Origin: Callaeas wilsoni
Taxonomy: Eukaryota > Chordata > Aves > Passeriformes > Callaeidae
DNA: 64,000 bases
Direction: 5' to 3'
Assembly: GCA_013398955.1 (NCBI GenBank)
Contig: VWPU01011591.1
Span: 124,001 to 188,000 of the forward strand
Shown: piece after piece, positions 26,601 through 40,238 of the stretch
Position numbering within the stretch: position 1 is the stretch's first letter
Layout: the number at the start of each line of letters is the position of its first letter
Notes under the pieces: model-generated
The model's database searches: none
Seen by the model: the letters and a program-made list of their open reading frames with translations, nothing else
Told to the model about the DNA's origin: nothing
Translations under genes and position numbers: made by a program

Positions 26601-28319
26601 TTATTTTGTCTCTAGTTGATTCAGGCCAACAAATCTCTCTCACCTTCCTTGTAGTGACATCCCAGTAAACTTCAGGAGTCAGAGGCTGACTGTGGTGATG
26701 TAGGGAATGTGTGCAGCTCTGTAAGAGAGCTGTAGTGGGACAGAAAAAAGGTCCGTGTAACCTGGTACCTCATCTCCAAATCTTTACTGATAGCAGGTGT
26801 ATAAGGGAAGGCTACAAGGACAGAGGAGCCTTACAGTGCAATTTCTCTAAAATATACTCTGAATATTTATGATTTAGAGATTTCTCATATAAGAGGAAGG
26901 TTGTATTCTCAGATTGTAGGTTTTTCCTCCATTATTTTTTTAATTCATTAATAATAAGTTATATTTTGAATTAACATAATTCTTTTTTGTGTCTCAGACA
27001 TGCTGAAGAAAAAAGTTACACAATTTCATTTATTTAATACAGCAGTACTTTCTTTTCATTGTTCTGAACCTGTCCCTGAGTTTCTCGGCAGAGTCCTGAT
27101 AGTCTTTCCATCAGAACAGATGACAAAGAGTTATTTCCATTAATTTCCTTGGTGGTCTTTATGTCACTTGGAAGCCCTGTCCACCTTCTACAAAGCTATT
27201 TAAAACAGCAGCACTAACATGACCTGTCTTGTCTGAGGAAAACTACAGCAGCAGTTTCAAAAAATGTTAAATTAGCTGGAAAGTTACCTTCTTTAGATTT
27301 TTTTTTGTATTGCTCTCAACTTCTGTTCAATGAGTCTTTTAAAGCTTGACATCCATTCTCTGCATAATACAGTCAGCAAGACACTACCTTGTGGCAGCAG
27401 CTTTATTCAAGAAGATAACACTCTGCATTCCATGGCTTCTATGCAACAGACAGTATTTTAATCTTCATGTTATTATAGACCACTAGAGGGTTTTTGGGAC
27501 TGACTTCATGTGTAATTTTGATAGTTAAAAAAAAAAGAAAAAAGTTTGGTTTCCGCACTTTGTAGTAAAACTGTTCTCTTCCCCAGAAAATGAACAGAAC
27601 TCATTGGACTGAAGTAAGATAATTTGCAAGGCAAAGCACTGATGGGTACATAAGAGACTTGAGCCCTATGTTTGTCTTATTTTGGTGGGACTTGGTTATG
27701 GTATCCAGATAAATTGGTGGCAGGAATCTCTGCTAACACAAAACAGCTGCAGGCGGGGTAAATTCTAGTTACAAAGGTAGCAAATTTCTCACTAGCTGAC
27801 AGCATGGGAACATTAGCAGAATGTTTCACCCATCAGGGTTTCACACATCACTCTCCAGTTTCTTTTTACGATCCTAAAGCTATTCTTTACCAAGGTTAAA
27901 TAGGACTTCTCTTGTCTTTTCATGAAACATGAATCAGCTCTGCATCAGAACCAGGGAATTACAAGCCTGTAGAAGTCCTAGTCCACCTTCCCATGGGGTA
28001 TCACATCAGTGAGCTGGAGGTAAATATAGATTTGCTCCTCATCAGTGACGTGATGAATAAAGATAAATAAGGGTAGTTGTAGATTTGGCTTTGAAAGTGT
28101 GGTCCATCTCACAAAGTCCATTTTCATTAAGTGAAATGTAATGTTACTGATCTAAAGAAGTGAGGAACAGAATGCTAGTAACCAGTGTGACATATTTATA
28201 GTTCATAACAACAAAACTACTCAACATACTTTGCAAGGGTGATATAGTGGGTGAACACTTTCCTTGGATGCACCAGCAGACAACTGCAATGTTTTTTTTT
28301 CCCTATTTGGCCCTGCTCA

Positions 28320-28700
28320 CCTGATGCTGACACATTTCCTGCATAGTGGAATGACATGTCCAGTTCTGGTGTTGACATTTTAAAGAGGGTGTTGAAAAAC
28401 TACCGGGTGTGTAGGGAAGAGTCACAAACATAGCTCAAAGAATGGAGAAAAATATTTATGGGGAGAAAATTTGATTTTATCTCAAAGAGGACCTGAGACG
28501 ACCATGATTGGTGCATTTATAACCTTCCTCAAGAGAAAATAGAATATACAAAATTGTCTTTTAATCTTGCAGAGAAAGGCATAACAGAAAATTTATGGAA
28601 ATTGAAATTGACCGAATTCATATTAAACATTTTTTAATGAGCATGATTAACCATTGAAATATACAGAATCAGAGCATAGCAAATTCTTGATCTCTGTGCC
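28320..28700 (+). mobile_element. Ancient CR1/L3-like LINE remnant (3' end of the ORF2 region)
   Basis: Several phrases line up in the correct order with the 3' part of amniote CR1/L3-family LINEs as I remember them. They are TGTCCAGTTCTGG (28357), a GAGGACCTGAGACGACCATG block (about 28488) resembling the conserved AGAGG..TGATTAG segment, a GAAAGGCATAACA motif (about 28573), a Trp-Lys-Leu-Lys-like stretch and GATTAACCATTGAAAT (28646). Divergence is high and no frame is open across it, so this is a molecular fossil. The 5' edge is truncated and both edges are approximate. It is much older than the CR1 piece at 19.2 kb. Confidence 0.7.
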
Positions 28701-31700
28701 TGTGTCTGTGTTAATACTTTAAAATAAAAAAACAGGCTCTCATCAGCAAAGTTATAAACTTTCAGCCTAGATGTGGGCTTAAATGGATCACAGTCACCCT
28801 TTTATGGATTCGGGTCAAGACTGGCTGTCTTACACATTTCTGAAGCAATATGTAAGCCAAAACACAGTACAGGCTGTTGGACTCCATCCAGGAATAAAAG
28901 TGTGTGCTCAACTGGCCAAGCACTTGGTCTTTTCCATCCGAGGGTAATGTTTTGTTAGCAGATCTACAAATCTACACAGCCTTCCCTGTTCACAAAATGT
29001 CTTGGATACCCACACTTGCCCAAAGCAAATCTGCTTGCAAAAATCACTTACCTTCCCAGGGGGCAAGTACCGCAAGAAGTAATACAACCAGCATTACAGC
29101 TGTGCCTCATGAACGAGTGAAGCCAGTAGCTATTGCCTCCTGGAAATAAAAGTGCAGGAGGCCTATCAGCTTCTCAGGTGCTGTTTAACCTGCAGGTATT
29201 GTTGTTTGTATTGCTTAACACAAAAACGTGCAACAGTGTTATCGCTCACTCCAGCAGATATAGCACTGCTAATTATCCCATCATGTACTACTTTGCAGTG
29301 ACATAAATAGCCCAGTTAGTGTCATTTTACATTATCTAGCAAGGAGCCTCCATAGTCTGTGTAGGCTATAGAACTGCTTGAAAAGAAAAGCAGGTCACTT
29401 TAAAGACAGATGCTGTAATTTCTCTGCACACTCTTCAGACGCTATGGTTTGCTTGAATCAATTCAGTGGAGAAGGAAAATGAGAATGACAAATGGGGTGA
29501 TGAAAGAGATGAATTAATGAATAGTCTTATTGCTGAGAATTCACCTAAAGCAGAGATGTAGAAGCTGATGCAAATACTATTTGCCTCAGATTCTCCTTGA
29601 TACAATACTTCACAGTTCCCCCTTCCAAATCAAACCCATAACTTGGATCCTTTTTCCCTGCCTGCAAAAGGTCATGTTTCATTGTTGCCAACAGAATGGC
29701 TTCTAGAGCCCTGCCTTAGGAGCCTCTTGTGTGCACACCCGAGCTCTACCCCACAGCTGAGAAATTCTGCTGTATCTGATCTGGGCTGCTTACTCAGCTT
29801 TGGTGCAATGGCAGGCTCTACGTGGGAGATTATGCCTGATGAACGGGACTACCAGATTTCAAGATGAGATTTCCAGGCTATAAATAGATATGATCAGGAA
29901 GAATCTGTGAAACACAGGATGGTTTGTGCTTATACATATGTATGGAACAGCTAGAAATTCTGGACAAATGTCCTACATCCTCAAACTCTGCCTGGGTAAG
30001 GTTTCCAGGCAATAAATATATCTAAATGTGAAAATATGTTTAAAAGAGTATCATCATTAATCTAAGCATCTGTAAGAAAATATTAGAAAAACTGGGAAGT
30101 GTAGACCTATCTCTTGGAGAGGGAATTGACAGGGAAAGTTATTAAAACCAAGCTGAGGAAAGGAAAATTTAGTCTTAATGAAAATTTGCTGATCTTGAGA
30201 TACTGTGCTACATTGTTGAATCACTGAAAGGAGGCAGTGTGGGCCTCGTTTCACAGCTGAAGAATGAAGAGCATAATCCCAATTAGATACTGGGGAAAGG
30301 AGATGACACAGGGGTCTGAAATTCGTTTCATCCTTTTCCAAGTTCCATAATCATGGTTGGCATCATAGTCATTTATCTGCAGTACATCTTAATTGTGCTG
30401 TGTGTCTGGTATGCAAGGAGGAATCATTTACTGGGAGCCACATGGATTATTACCATAGCCAGCTTGGTTCCAGGAACACCATTTGGCTCCCTTGTGGAAA
30501 AGGCTGGAAGTTCTTCCGGCGGCAGGTTGTCGTACATGAAGATAGGTAGCACTGGTTACTGAAATGAGGTCTGTGAACCTCCAAGGATACTTCATTCTGA
30601 CATTGGCTTCTGCTTGTTCTCAGGTAGCTAATTTTGCTTTAGGACGTGGAAAGAATAAATATTTTCCTGATGTTTCTTTTCCAATTGAACAGCCATACGG
30701 ATTGCCACAGGAAGGGTTGATTGACAGCAGGAGAGAAGACAGCCCAGCTCAGAGTGCACCAACGGGTGGGTCCTCTCTTCCTGGGTGTCATCCACACTCT
30801 GGAAATCTGAGACCATCTGTGCAATGACAACCACAGGAATTAGTCAGAATGTAATAAAGGGGTCTTGACAAGCAGGTGGGGAGTCACTGATTAAGTGGAT
30901 TAAGGGGAATCTGGATGAACACCTCTTCAAATGTACTCATGGAAAGGACAACACTTCCATACAAGGAAGGACTTCCATACAGAAATAAAATTTCTATAAT
31001 GTTGGATGTGAAGATTTTCCCCAAATTTGCCCTGAAGTTTCATACATTTTGTGTCATAAACTGTTTAAGCTGAGAAAGCTCCAAAACAACCTTAGTATAT
31101 TATTTTCTGAGCAAATACCTGTAAATGGAATGTTGTAAATCTCATGCATTCCTTGAGAAGACACTCAAGGCAGAACCAAAGTTTCAAAAAGCTTGTGTGC
31201 AGTGTCCAGGGAATTTTTCATGCGTGTCTCAGGCTCTATTTGCTATGCAAATTGAATAGCAGCATGCCCAAAATAACTTACATGTGTCTGCCTATTTGCA
31301 AATTGAACTATGTAAGTTAATAGGCAGCAGAAAACTGGGTCCCCACGGCAGACATCTACAACTAATAAATCAGCAGGACCTCTCTGTTGCTGTCTCATAA
31401 TTCAGTTGCCCAATGAAATTACCTCCCATCTTAGATACCTCTAGCAAATTTGGTTTTCGTCTGCCACTCTTTCTAACACCACCACTTCCAAGTATGCCAC
31501 CCCTCCACAGGCTGGCTCCAGAGCCCAAGGAAGTCAACAGTAAATCTCTCATTTATTTCAGCTTTAGAGTAGGCAGGAAATAATTAGGCATATTGTACAC
31601 ATTGTCCTAAAGAGGCTTTTCTTCCTACCAAATTACTCAAGGTACATTTGTGAGGAGTTCAAAAGTGTTTTGAAGGAAATGAACATGTGTCCTGAAAAAT

Positions 31701-34700
31701 CAAGAGAGCTGGAGGTGAAGTCCACCAACTCAGAATGTAGCATGTACTGTGTGGGGTTTTTTCCTAAAGATTAATTTACAGCACTTCTCAGGGGACTCAG
31801 CCTGAGTAGTTGTGACAGACCAGACAGAATAACCCTTTTATACACATTACCTCAACTTCTAGCAATACTTGTGATGTTCTTCTTAAGCTTTTTGGTGTTT
31901 TAAAGAGAGATGGAAATTCTATTAACAAACACATTTAGCTTTCGAAAAAATGCTGCTGTCTTCGGAAGCAAAACTTTCAGAAAGAATTAGTCTATCTAGA
32001 TGAAACTCCTATAAGAAAAGCATTTTCAGCTGGAAAAAAAAAGTTTACCTATTTTGATGTGCCTGACTTAAAGTTTTATTTTCCATTCCATCAGAATTCT
32101 ATTTGCAGATTGGTTTTTAACAAAATAAATAAAACTGAACTTACTGTTAATGCTTTGAAATTACAATGGTGAATTTTTTTCTCACACCAATTCACAATCA
32201 TAATTGTTTCTATTAAACAGGTTTTGCACCTCTCACCTGATTTGTGCACTGAAAACATGAGAAAATTATCCCTCCTTCCCACCTCCTGCCAAGCTTCCTG
32301 GAGTTAGGAGACCAGGGTTTTCACCACTTCTGTTAGCAGCTCATCACTGACACCTTCTTTCAGTCTGTGTCCATGCAGGCTGCTGCATTTCTAAATCCTT
32401 TAGCCGAGAGACTCTCACATATCCTAGATCAGCGTTGCCTAGAGCAAGGCTATAATGGACCCCTGCCCTATTCTTGAATGAAGTGCTCACTGCAGCACTG
32501 GGAACTCTCACCTAAACATGCACCATGCCTTGAAACAAAGCATTCTAAGCATTTTGCATCCCTAAATTTAGCATTTTCTGGGCTATGAACTCAGCCCAAT
32601 GGGCAGTACATGCCAAAAGTCCTGGCACATTTCCTGCAAGGTAACACTACAGCAGAAATAAGTGAAGAAGAAGGTATTTCTATACTTAGTCTGCATAATT
32701 TGGCAGAAGTTTTTGTTCGGTATGAGTGCACACAGGAGAACAGGGACTCTGGGGTGACTTTTACAACCATCCCTCCCTACTCAGCATAAATAAGTTTCTA
32801 TTTATCTCAGTGTGGCTTTGTGAAAACTGAGCCATTAAGATTCAAATGACTGAAAGGTGATAGAAATAGCATAGGCCATGTATATCACCATAATCAGATT
32901 TTAGACCTGCAGACCTCCCTCCTGCAAGGGAATTAAATACAAATGTCTGATACCTGACCATTAAGTTTTATTCCACGATAGCAGGATTGCTTTGATTCAT
33001 TGCATAAAGCTCTTATGATCATAGGATGCTTGGTAAAATACAGATGAACTGCTCTGAAGTAGGCACCTACAGACAGCTGGATTTTGGGAAGCCCAGGAGG
33101 TCTTACCTCTCTCTCTGAAAACTCTTACTTCTTCTTTTCAACGGGATTTTGAAAGCAGAATAAAAGGAGTGAGCTTTCAGCCACCCCCAGTCTAAATCAG
33201 CATCTTTCCTTTTGCTGCTGGGACCTCATGTTGTGACAGGTCATTGTAGGATCTGTAAACGCAAAGATGAAAGTAATTGAACCTCTTGGGGGAAAGGCAG
33301 AGAGGTTAAAGCTGGAGGTAGCAGCAGGATGCCACAGGGTGGGAGGGGAAGTTTAGAAAGAAACCTCGAGATTTGCTTTTCCCTGCGTGGCAGAGTTTGA
33401 GCTGTTCTTGTCTCCCCTCAGAAGGCTTGCTGTTTCTGTAATGGGGTTGTTATAATTTGAAGGCTAATTGTCCTTCACAGAAAAAACAGAAAAAACTGGA
33501 GGTGTTGAGAGAGGAGGAAGCTCTAACAAAGTGAAACCTGGCAGAGATGTATGACAGAGCCCCTCCCCACCCTGTCCAAAACCACAAATCTGAAGAGACT
33601 CTCCTGTTCTATTAGAGAAGACAGATGCCACTATCCTATATTGCCCTACCTGTATATTACTCTATAATGTGAATTGCTATTTTCCAGCTCTTGGTGTTCT
33701 CTAAGTATGTAGTTCTCTAAGCTGTTTGTAGGTGAGGATGCACTGAGCCGTTCATCACTCTCTGACTTTCAGATTTTGAGTTTTACTAAAATTCAAAGCA
33801 GTGTGGGCTTAGGAAAGAGGACATTAATTTTGGTTATTTCGTCTAGGATGATCCATAACCAACAAAGGAAAAATACTCAATTAAAAACTCTTTCAGAAGT
33901 AAAAAAAAGGGGGTTGCATGAATGTAAAATATAAAAAATATAAATTTGACTTTTGACTGAAACAATATTAGCTATCCCATGCCAACTTTGTCCTTTTCCA
34001 TAAAAAATTGTTTCCATAAAAACTGTGGGGCTTGTGAAGGACAGTAATTCTTGTGTGTCTTACCCCATCTTCTTATGTTGAGCACAGATTCATCTCCAGT
34101 ACTGCACAACAGTAACGACCCACGTCACACATTTCTGCTGGCAAAGGAGATGCTGTCATTGAATTTTGCAGACTAGTTTTAACTTTCATCATTTGCTATG
34201 CATTAGAATTTGATTAATCTCTCTGAAAATGAAAACCTTAGCAATTTGGCACTATTTAGGCCCAAATAACTACAATATTTGGGCACAAGTCAGTACTGGG
34301 AACTCTGAAAATGGTGCTGCTATTTCTTTAGCGTACTCCCTCAGCTGCCATCAACAGGGCTGTAGATCTGGCAGTCCCACCCTGCCAAACACAGGGAGAC
34401 TCTACCCTTAGCTCTTTGATATATAATGTTCATTAGTATCCTGCACATTCCCAAGAACCTGTTGCTTTGATTTTCTTCTGTTTTTGTTTAAGCATGTTTG
34501 AGTTCATGAGAGGTCTTGATTGTCTCTTCAATACTTTTACAGACAAACTCTCTGCTAATAAAGCTGCCATCTGTCTCTGAAATATACACAAAACATGCTG
34601 GGGTTCTCCTCTCTAGAGACCTCCTGTTCTCTATGAAAAACTGAATAAAATTCATATGGATGTTTCAAAGACAAAAATTAAAAAGGAAAAAAAACAAGCT

Positions 34701-37700
34701 TTTGCAGGACTGAAGCAGTCATATTTAACTATCTTTACCAGCATTATGTCATCCCAATTTCCTCACTGCAACAGCAAAAATGCAGCTGAAGCCAGCCTAC
34801 CCTACATAATTCATCCTCAGAATACACCTCAAATATTAAGAAGTTTGTGCCACATGTAAGTTTTATACTCTCTTGACCGGCAAGGTGTAGAGGAAGATTT
34901 TGTTTGTACAACAGAATGGCAGGCAACACTGAATAAAGCTCATGGGCACCACTTACTGAGTAATGATGAACAGTTGTTGGCCGTAATCGCTGTCCCCTTG
35001 CTGTCACTGGACCAATCCTAACCTCTGATGAAGCACTGGAGACCAGTGCCATTGTTTTACTGTCACTTATCCAGTCTGTCCACTGAGGGACATCATGGTG
35101 ATGAGGCTCAGCATCAGTTCAGGTAACAAAACTTTTGATCATAGGGTTTGGTAGGGCCAGCAGCTGCCCATTGGCATATGTGACATCCTGAGCTTTCCAG
35201 TGTCCTTAGCAGATAATTTAGAGCTTGACTTGGCAGATGAGTGTGTCATACCACAGGCAGACTTTGTCTTGACCTGGATAGGCAGTGCCACATGAGCAAT
35301 GTGGCCAAAGGCTGTTTGTGCCGATTGAGCCCTCTGCTTTGATCCACAGCCCAGGACACTCCCATGTGGGATTCCTTCTCTTTCCATGGGAGATTTATAT
35401 TATAATAATGCCCAGAAGCCCTTCCACGAGCCTGCTGCCATACTGATGGATATCACAATAACCCCTCATTTTGGGCTGAACAGTCTGCCATCTTCTGTCA
35501 ACTCCATTGTGAAAATTGGCTCCACTGTGGATTTATTTACTTCTCTCAACTGGAAAGTCTTTACAGTTAATGCTAACCCTGGTCACATGCAGTAAAGGCA
35601 GCCCCTTTTCCCAGAACTTCCAAAGGTTTGTATTAGAGGGCAGTAAGTTGCAGTGATGTGAAGTAACTCATTTCTCTCTTCTGCTGATGGATGAAATGAA
35701 AGGTTCAGCTCTTGCTGAAGGGAGGCATTGCAGGTGCACAATGCTGCCTTCAACATGCTGGAAGGATTTTCTGATGCACTGCCTGGAACCTGCTGCAAAG
35801 AGCTACATCAAGCAGCTCATTCACTATTAAAAGCAGCAATATCCTGTATCTGACCTGCAGATCGCGGGCACTGTGCTGTGTGAGTGCTTGGTCAAAGCCT
35901 CTGACACTTGTGTGTTAGTTGAGAACACAGTTGCTGTTGTTGTGACACAGCAGTTCCTCAGAGGTGTCTGAGTTCCTTGCAAAATGAGAACAAACACTCC
36001 AGCTGTGGAAGATGCGCCACCATTATTTAGTTTGTAACAAAAAAGCAAGTAGAAAGAGTAAGAAACTCTGCAGAAAAGTTTATTCTTCATCGTTGGCTTT
36101 GGCAGAATAAAAAGGCAAGGAAGTTGGCATAAGGAGCAAATGGAGGATTTCTCAGAAGAAATCCATGAGACACACCATTAAAACTGTATATTTGTTGACT
36201 TCATCTGCCCCAGGCCTGACTCATAACATTATGTGTGACTCAGAGCAAAAAGAAAAACTGGTGCCCTCCGAGCTGAGAAAAGATTCTGAGGCACAGTTAG
36301 GGAAAGAAGCTGGGAGTCCTCACACTCTCCTGTTCCAGCAATAGATAAAACACCCATGTACCCTAATGGAAACAGAGAGGTCCTTTCACTCTAAATGCTG
36401 TTATAGCTTTGGTGCAAACTATTGGTTTTTATGGCCTGTCATCTTTGAGGCAATAGAAAAATTATTGTTACCCTTACTGAAAACTGCATCTGTCTCCGGG
36501 ATCAAGCACTGTGTGCTGTCCTCATGATAATGTGGGACACAGCTGAAGGGTCAGAGCTTGCTGATATCGAGGGGACGTTTTCCCACTGACTTCCACAGCT
36601 ACAATTTAAGTCCTTTATTCAACTACTTTATTAAATGTTTCTTTTTTACAGGGTTATTACTATATAGGTCTGATGTACACAAGACACTGGAAAGCATTTT
36701 TACTGCCATCCCTCTCTTTGAACCAATGGGCAGTTTGGAATATTATGGTCCATTATTTTTGACTGAGGCTCTAAACTTCACTGTAAAAATGCTGTCCTTG
36801 TAAGTTCGCTTTCCTGAGAGTTGCCATAAACACAGGTTCTTGCCAGCTGGGAGACATGTAAGGTAATTTCTGATGATCTGATGAACACCTGGGTACTCCC
36901 AGGCAGCAGCAGGATGCCTGGGCTGGGATCACCACAATTTAAGCAGTGGACTGAACCAGGAATGGGACTGTACAGTCCTTTCAGAGATATATCTCCTCCT
37001 TGGCTATTTATGCTCTGCATGCCAGCAACTCACACGTGAAAGGATAAACCAGAGCCCAACTCACACATTTTACCTGAGGACCAAGCTTTACATAAATCCT
37101 GTTAAAGCTTTCAACGTGCATTATAGGCCAGCGAGCAGGAGCTCCCCTCCAGGCTGGTGAACATGGAATTTATTGACCCTGTTTTACCAATGTCATGTTG
37201 GGGAAAGCTGTGGGTTTGTGCCAGCAGCAGCATTGGAGAGAGAGATAAGAACCTGCACCTCCTGGCAGATTCTCACAAGCTTTTGAAGAGCTCGGCTGCA
37301 TTTCATCTTACAACTTTATTGATCTAAAACAAAGAAATAAGGAAAATTTAAGGAAATGATGCCAGGCAGCCCTGCTATATAGTTTTGGCCTAGATTTTGC
37401 CCTAGCCAGTGATTTTAAAAGCTGACATGGGTTTGAAATGGAATTTGAATAAATAATGGAAAAATAATAGGAATGTAAATAGTGATGCTAAATGTGAAGA
37501 TAGCAGCCCTGGAGGCTGGGATAACATTTCAGTGTGTGTGGTAGTACCCCATCTTGGAATCTCCTATTGGAACCATTGTTGACGGGATCCCACCCCTGGC
37601 TCCTCTCTTCCAGTCATTTATGACAGCCAGGTGCAGGGTTTTTTGTGACAAACTAGAAAAAATATGAAAGCTTTCAGAGACTGAAGCATATCAACATTAC

Positions 37701-38882
37701 AGCTAAGCAGTGAAGCTCTGTATTGCTTCTTCTGCCTTTTAAATCAAAGAAGACATCACAACTGCCCAGTCTACATGCTTTTGCAGAACTAACTTCTGCA
37801 GCGGTACAGTTAATAAACAACTGTGCTCTTTTATCTACCAGTTTGAGAATGACAGGTGTTTAAATGCTGTAAAATATTTCAGTAGGCCTTTTTAAATTAA
37901 AAAATAATAATAATAAAGGTGCCAAGAGCCTTGTATCTTGCTCTGGCTCCCAGAATAGATTTTTCAAATGGTATATTTGTATGTAGATTGTCTCTGTACT
38001 TCATTGAGAGAGAGCTGGGCCAGGCAGTGGGACGATGAGGCAACCCAAAGGAGCCATTGTCACTGGTGGTTTCCATCCAGTTCCTTGCCAAGAGCAGGGA
38101 GCTATTGGGGAAACTCCTGTTTCTGAGGGCCACTTCTCTGAAATGTACGCAAAGCTGAATATTGTCACCCAAGAGATTACTTGGGTCAGACCATTTCTGC
38201 TGCGGAGAGGGAAAAGAGATGAGGGGATGAAGAGAGGTGGTGGGAGGTGCCAGGTGAGGCATTGAGGTGGTGAATTGATCATCCAGGTGCTCCTTCTTCC
38301 TCATACACGACAACAGCAGCCTGGCGCTCCAAAGCCTTGACACAGGCTTTGTCTAAGGGCTGGTGCCACAGCCCCTGCAGACACAGCAGCCTGCAGCTCT
38401 AGTCCAACAGCACCCCTGCAAAAACTGTCACAAGCCATTCCAGCTTCAGGAACAGAGAGTCCTGAGGTGGTGTAAGGGAACAGAGGAGATGATTGCAAAT
38501 ACGTGTTTCACCGTGAGACTGTAGGAGCAAGAGAGGGTTTTGTCGTGGTTTGCATTCAGTAAGTGTTCCTGGATTTTCACCGTGCTTTTAAAGAGGGGGA
38601 TATTCTGAACATGTTATATACCTTTTTTTCTCTACTGCATCTCCAGACAGCTTTTTCCTGCAGTTACCTGTGCCTGCCACTGTGACCAGGTGAAAAGAGC
38701 AGATATATTCAGCAAAATGATTTAAAGCACAGCAGGGAATAAAAATGAATCAATTAAGTTTTAAATATCTGAAAATCAAAAATCAAACTCACATTTATTC
38801 TTAATGATTCATTTCTTTATGTGTTTTAATTCAAAAAGAGCCTCTTGGGTTGAGAAGGCTATTATCATCAACAAATGCCATT

Positions 38883-38888
<6 letters not shown>

Positions 38889-38915
<27 letters not shown>

Positions 38916-38919
38916 AAAA
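38889..38919. repeat. (AAAC)n with poly(A) tract
   Basis: Tandem ACAA units run into an A15 homopolymer. It may be the tail of a decayed retroposon, but no body is recognisable next to it. Confidence 0.85.
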
Positions 38920-40224
38920 GAAAATGCCTGTTAAGTGCCTACGAGGTCTGTTTGATATATTCAAATGTATCATTCAGCTCCTGTGTCTCAGTAGTTTAAT
39001 CCAGACCTCTTTGGGCCTTTTTCCTGGGTCTCTTCCTGTTACTCCCCAGTCACAGACTTGAGGTACTGCTTTGAGATAGTTTTAGACTCAAAGGACCTAC
39101 ATGAAAAGCTATACAATATCAGAATGCATTGGTATTTGGCCCAAAGTTCCCCAATACAGACATCTGGATGAAAATACAGAGCATTTTCTTCATCTTAGTG
39201 TCACTACACTGGCCAGCTGCCTTCCTCCTGTACACAGCAAATGTGATGTACAGCCCTCCTGTGGTGGTTCAAGCCAAGGCACTTGTGTTATATTTTCAAT
39301 GAACTTGAAGTATATATGTGGCTGGTTACTGCTGTTCAGCTGATGGGGGGTAACATTAATGTTAATTCCTCATCTCTCAGACACATCTCATTGCTCTTAA
39401 ACAGGAGCTTAAATTTGCACCATAGCTCATGATTTGGGTGTCTGAGGTAAAACCTTGGACAAATGTCAGCTTCTCCCCAGCTGGCCTCTCTGGGGCAGAT
39501 GTATCTGGAATACGTGTATCCAAGAAAAACAAAATACTCCTCATTGTTCTGATGAAAGCAAAATAAACCAAAAGAAAATCTCCGAGAAAAATCCCTTGAC
39601 AAGTAAGATTTCCTGGTCCCCTATTAAAGATTCTTTCCCACAGAGTTCTCATAAACTTCATTTGCAATGCATGGGGCAGACCTGAGCTGAGTCTCGATGT
39701 CTCACATTATTCATCTGAAAATTGTGTAAGACTGTGAGCCTTGGTCCAACTGAAGCCAAATGAGGATAATTCAATGGCATCTTTTAAACCCTCTTTTGAA
39801 AGTTTGAAACCATACCTTCATGTTCCTTTTCAAATCTTGCCATGAATTATTTGTTCAAGGGAGTTTAGGGAGGAGAAGTAAATTAATTCAAATCTCCATG
39901 GCTCCTGCACGGTGCCCTCATTTTTTCACCATCCTTCTTGGCAGGGGATGAAGCACACAGCAGAATTAATAGAGACTGGCAGGAGGGCAGTGCAATGTGT
40001 CACTCATCAGTATACACTTCTTTGACTTCAGACCTTTTCCAGCTGGATCTACTCATAAAAACCCTCAATGCTCCAGCTGGAAATGGCTGGTGACTCCAAC
40101 TGTGCCTCTGTGACTCTGGAAAACTCCTGCAGACAAATTAAAGCAGGAGGAGACTGATGGTCCCCTGTTTCTGCACACACTGACCCCAGCACCTGCCTGT
40201 AGCCTCCCCCCTCGCTGAGCTGCA

Positions 40225-40238
40225 GCATTAGCTAATGC
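40225..40238. promoter_or_regulatory. 14-bp perfect palindrome with back-to-back homeodomain cores (putative)
   Basis: GCATTAGCTAATGC is perfectly self-complementary and contains ATTA and TAAT cores facing each other. It lies in a stretch with further TAAT/ATTA cores (CTAATGC near 40273, CAATTAAAC near 40307). Regulatory function is inferred from motif content only. Confidence 0.3.

Larger units (their letters stand above)
19461..28319. other. Intergenic, no gene seen
   Basis: This is AT-rich sequence with poly-A runs (21549-21561, 27527-27536), a T-rich stretch at 25153-25179, an A/C-only tract at 23577-23628 and a pair of nested short inverted repeats at 19720-19762. Scattered open frames below 100 codons show no domains or credible splice sites. 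No RNA gene was recognised. Confidence 0.6.

Noticed and set aside
30860..30940. Additional CR1/L3-like fragment
   Set aside because: A single vague resemblance (GGGGAATCTGGATGAACACC) without the flanking collinear motifs seen at 28.3 kb.
37897..38343. Longest open frame in the window (148 codons, - strand) as a gene
   Set aside because: Low-information composition, an Ile/Phe-rich end from an AAT repeat, no domain, no splice or promoter context. Frames of this size are expected by chance in 64 kb.
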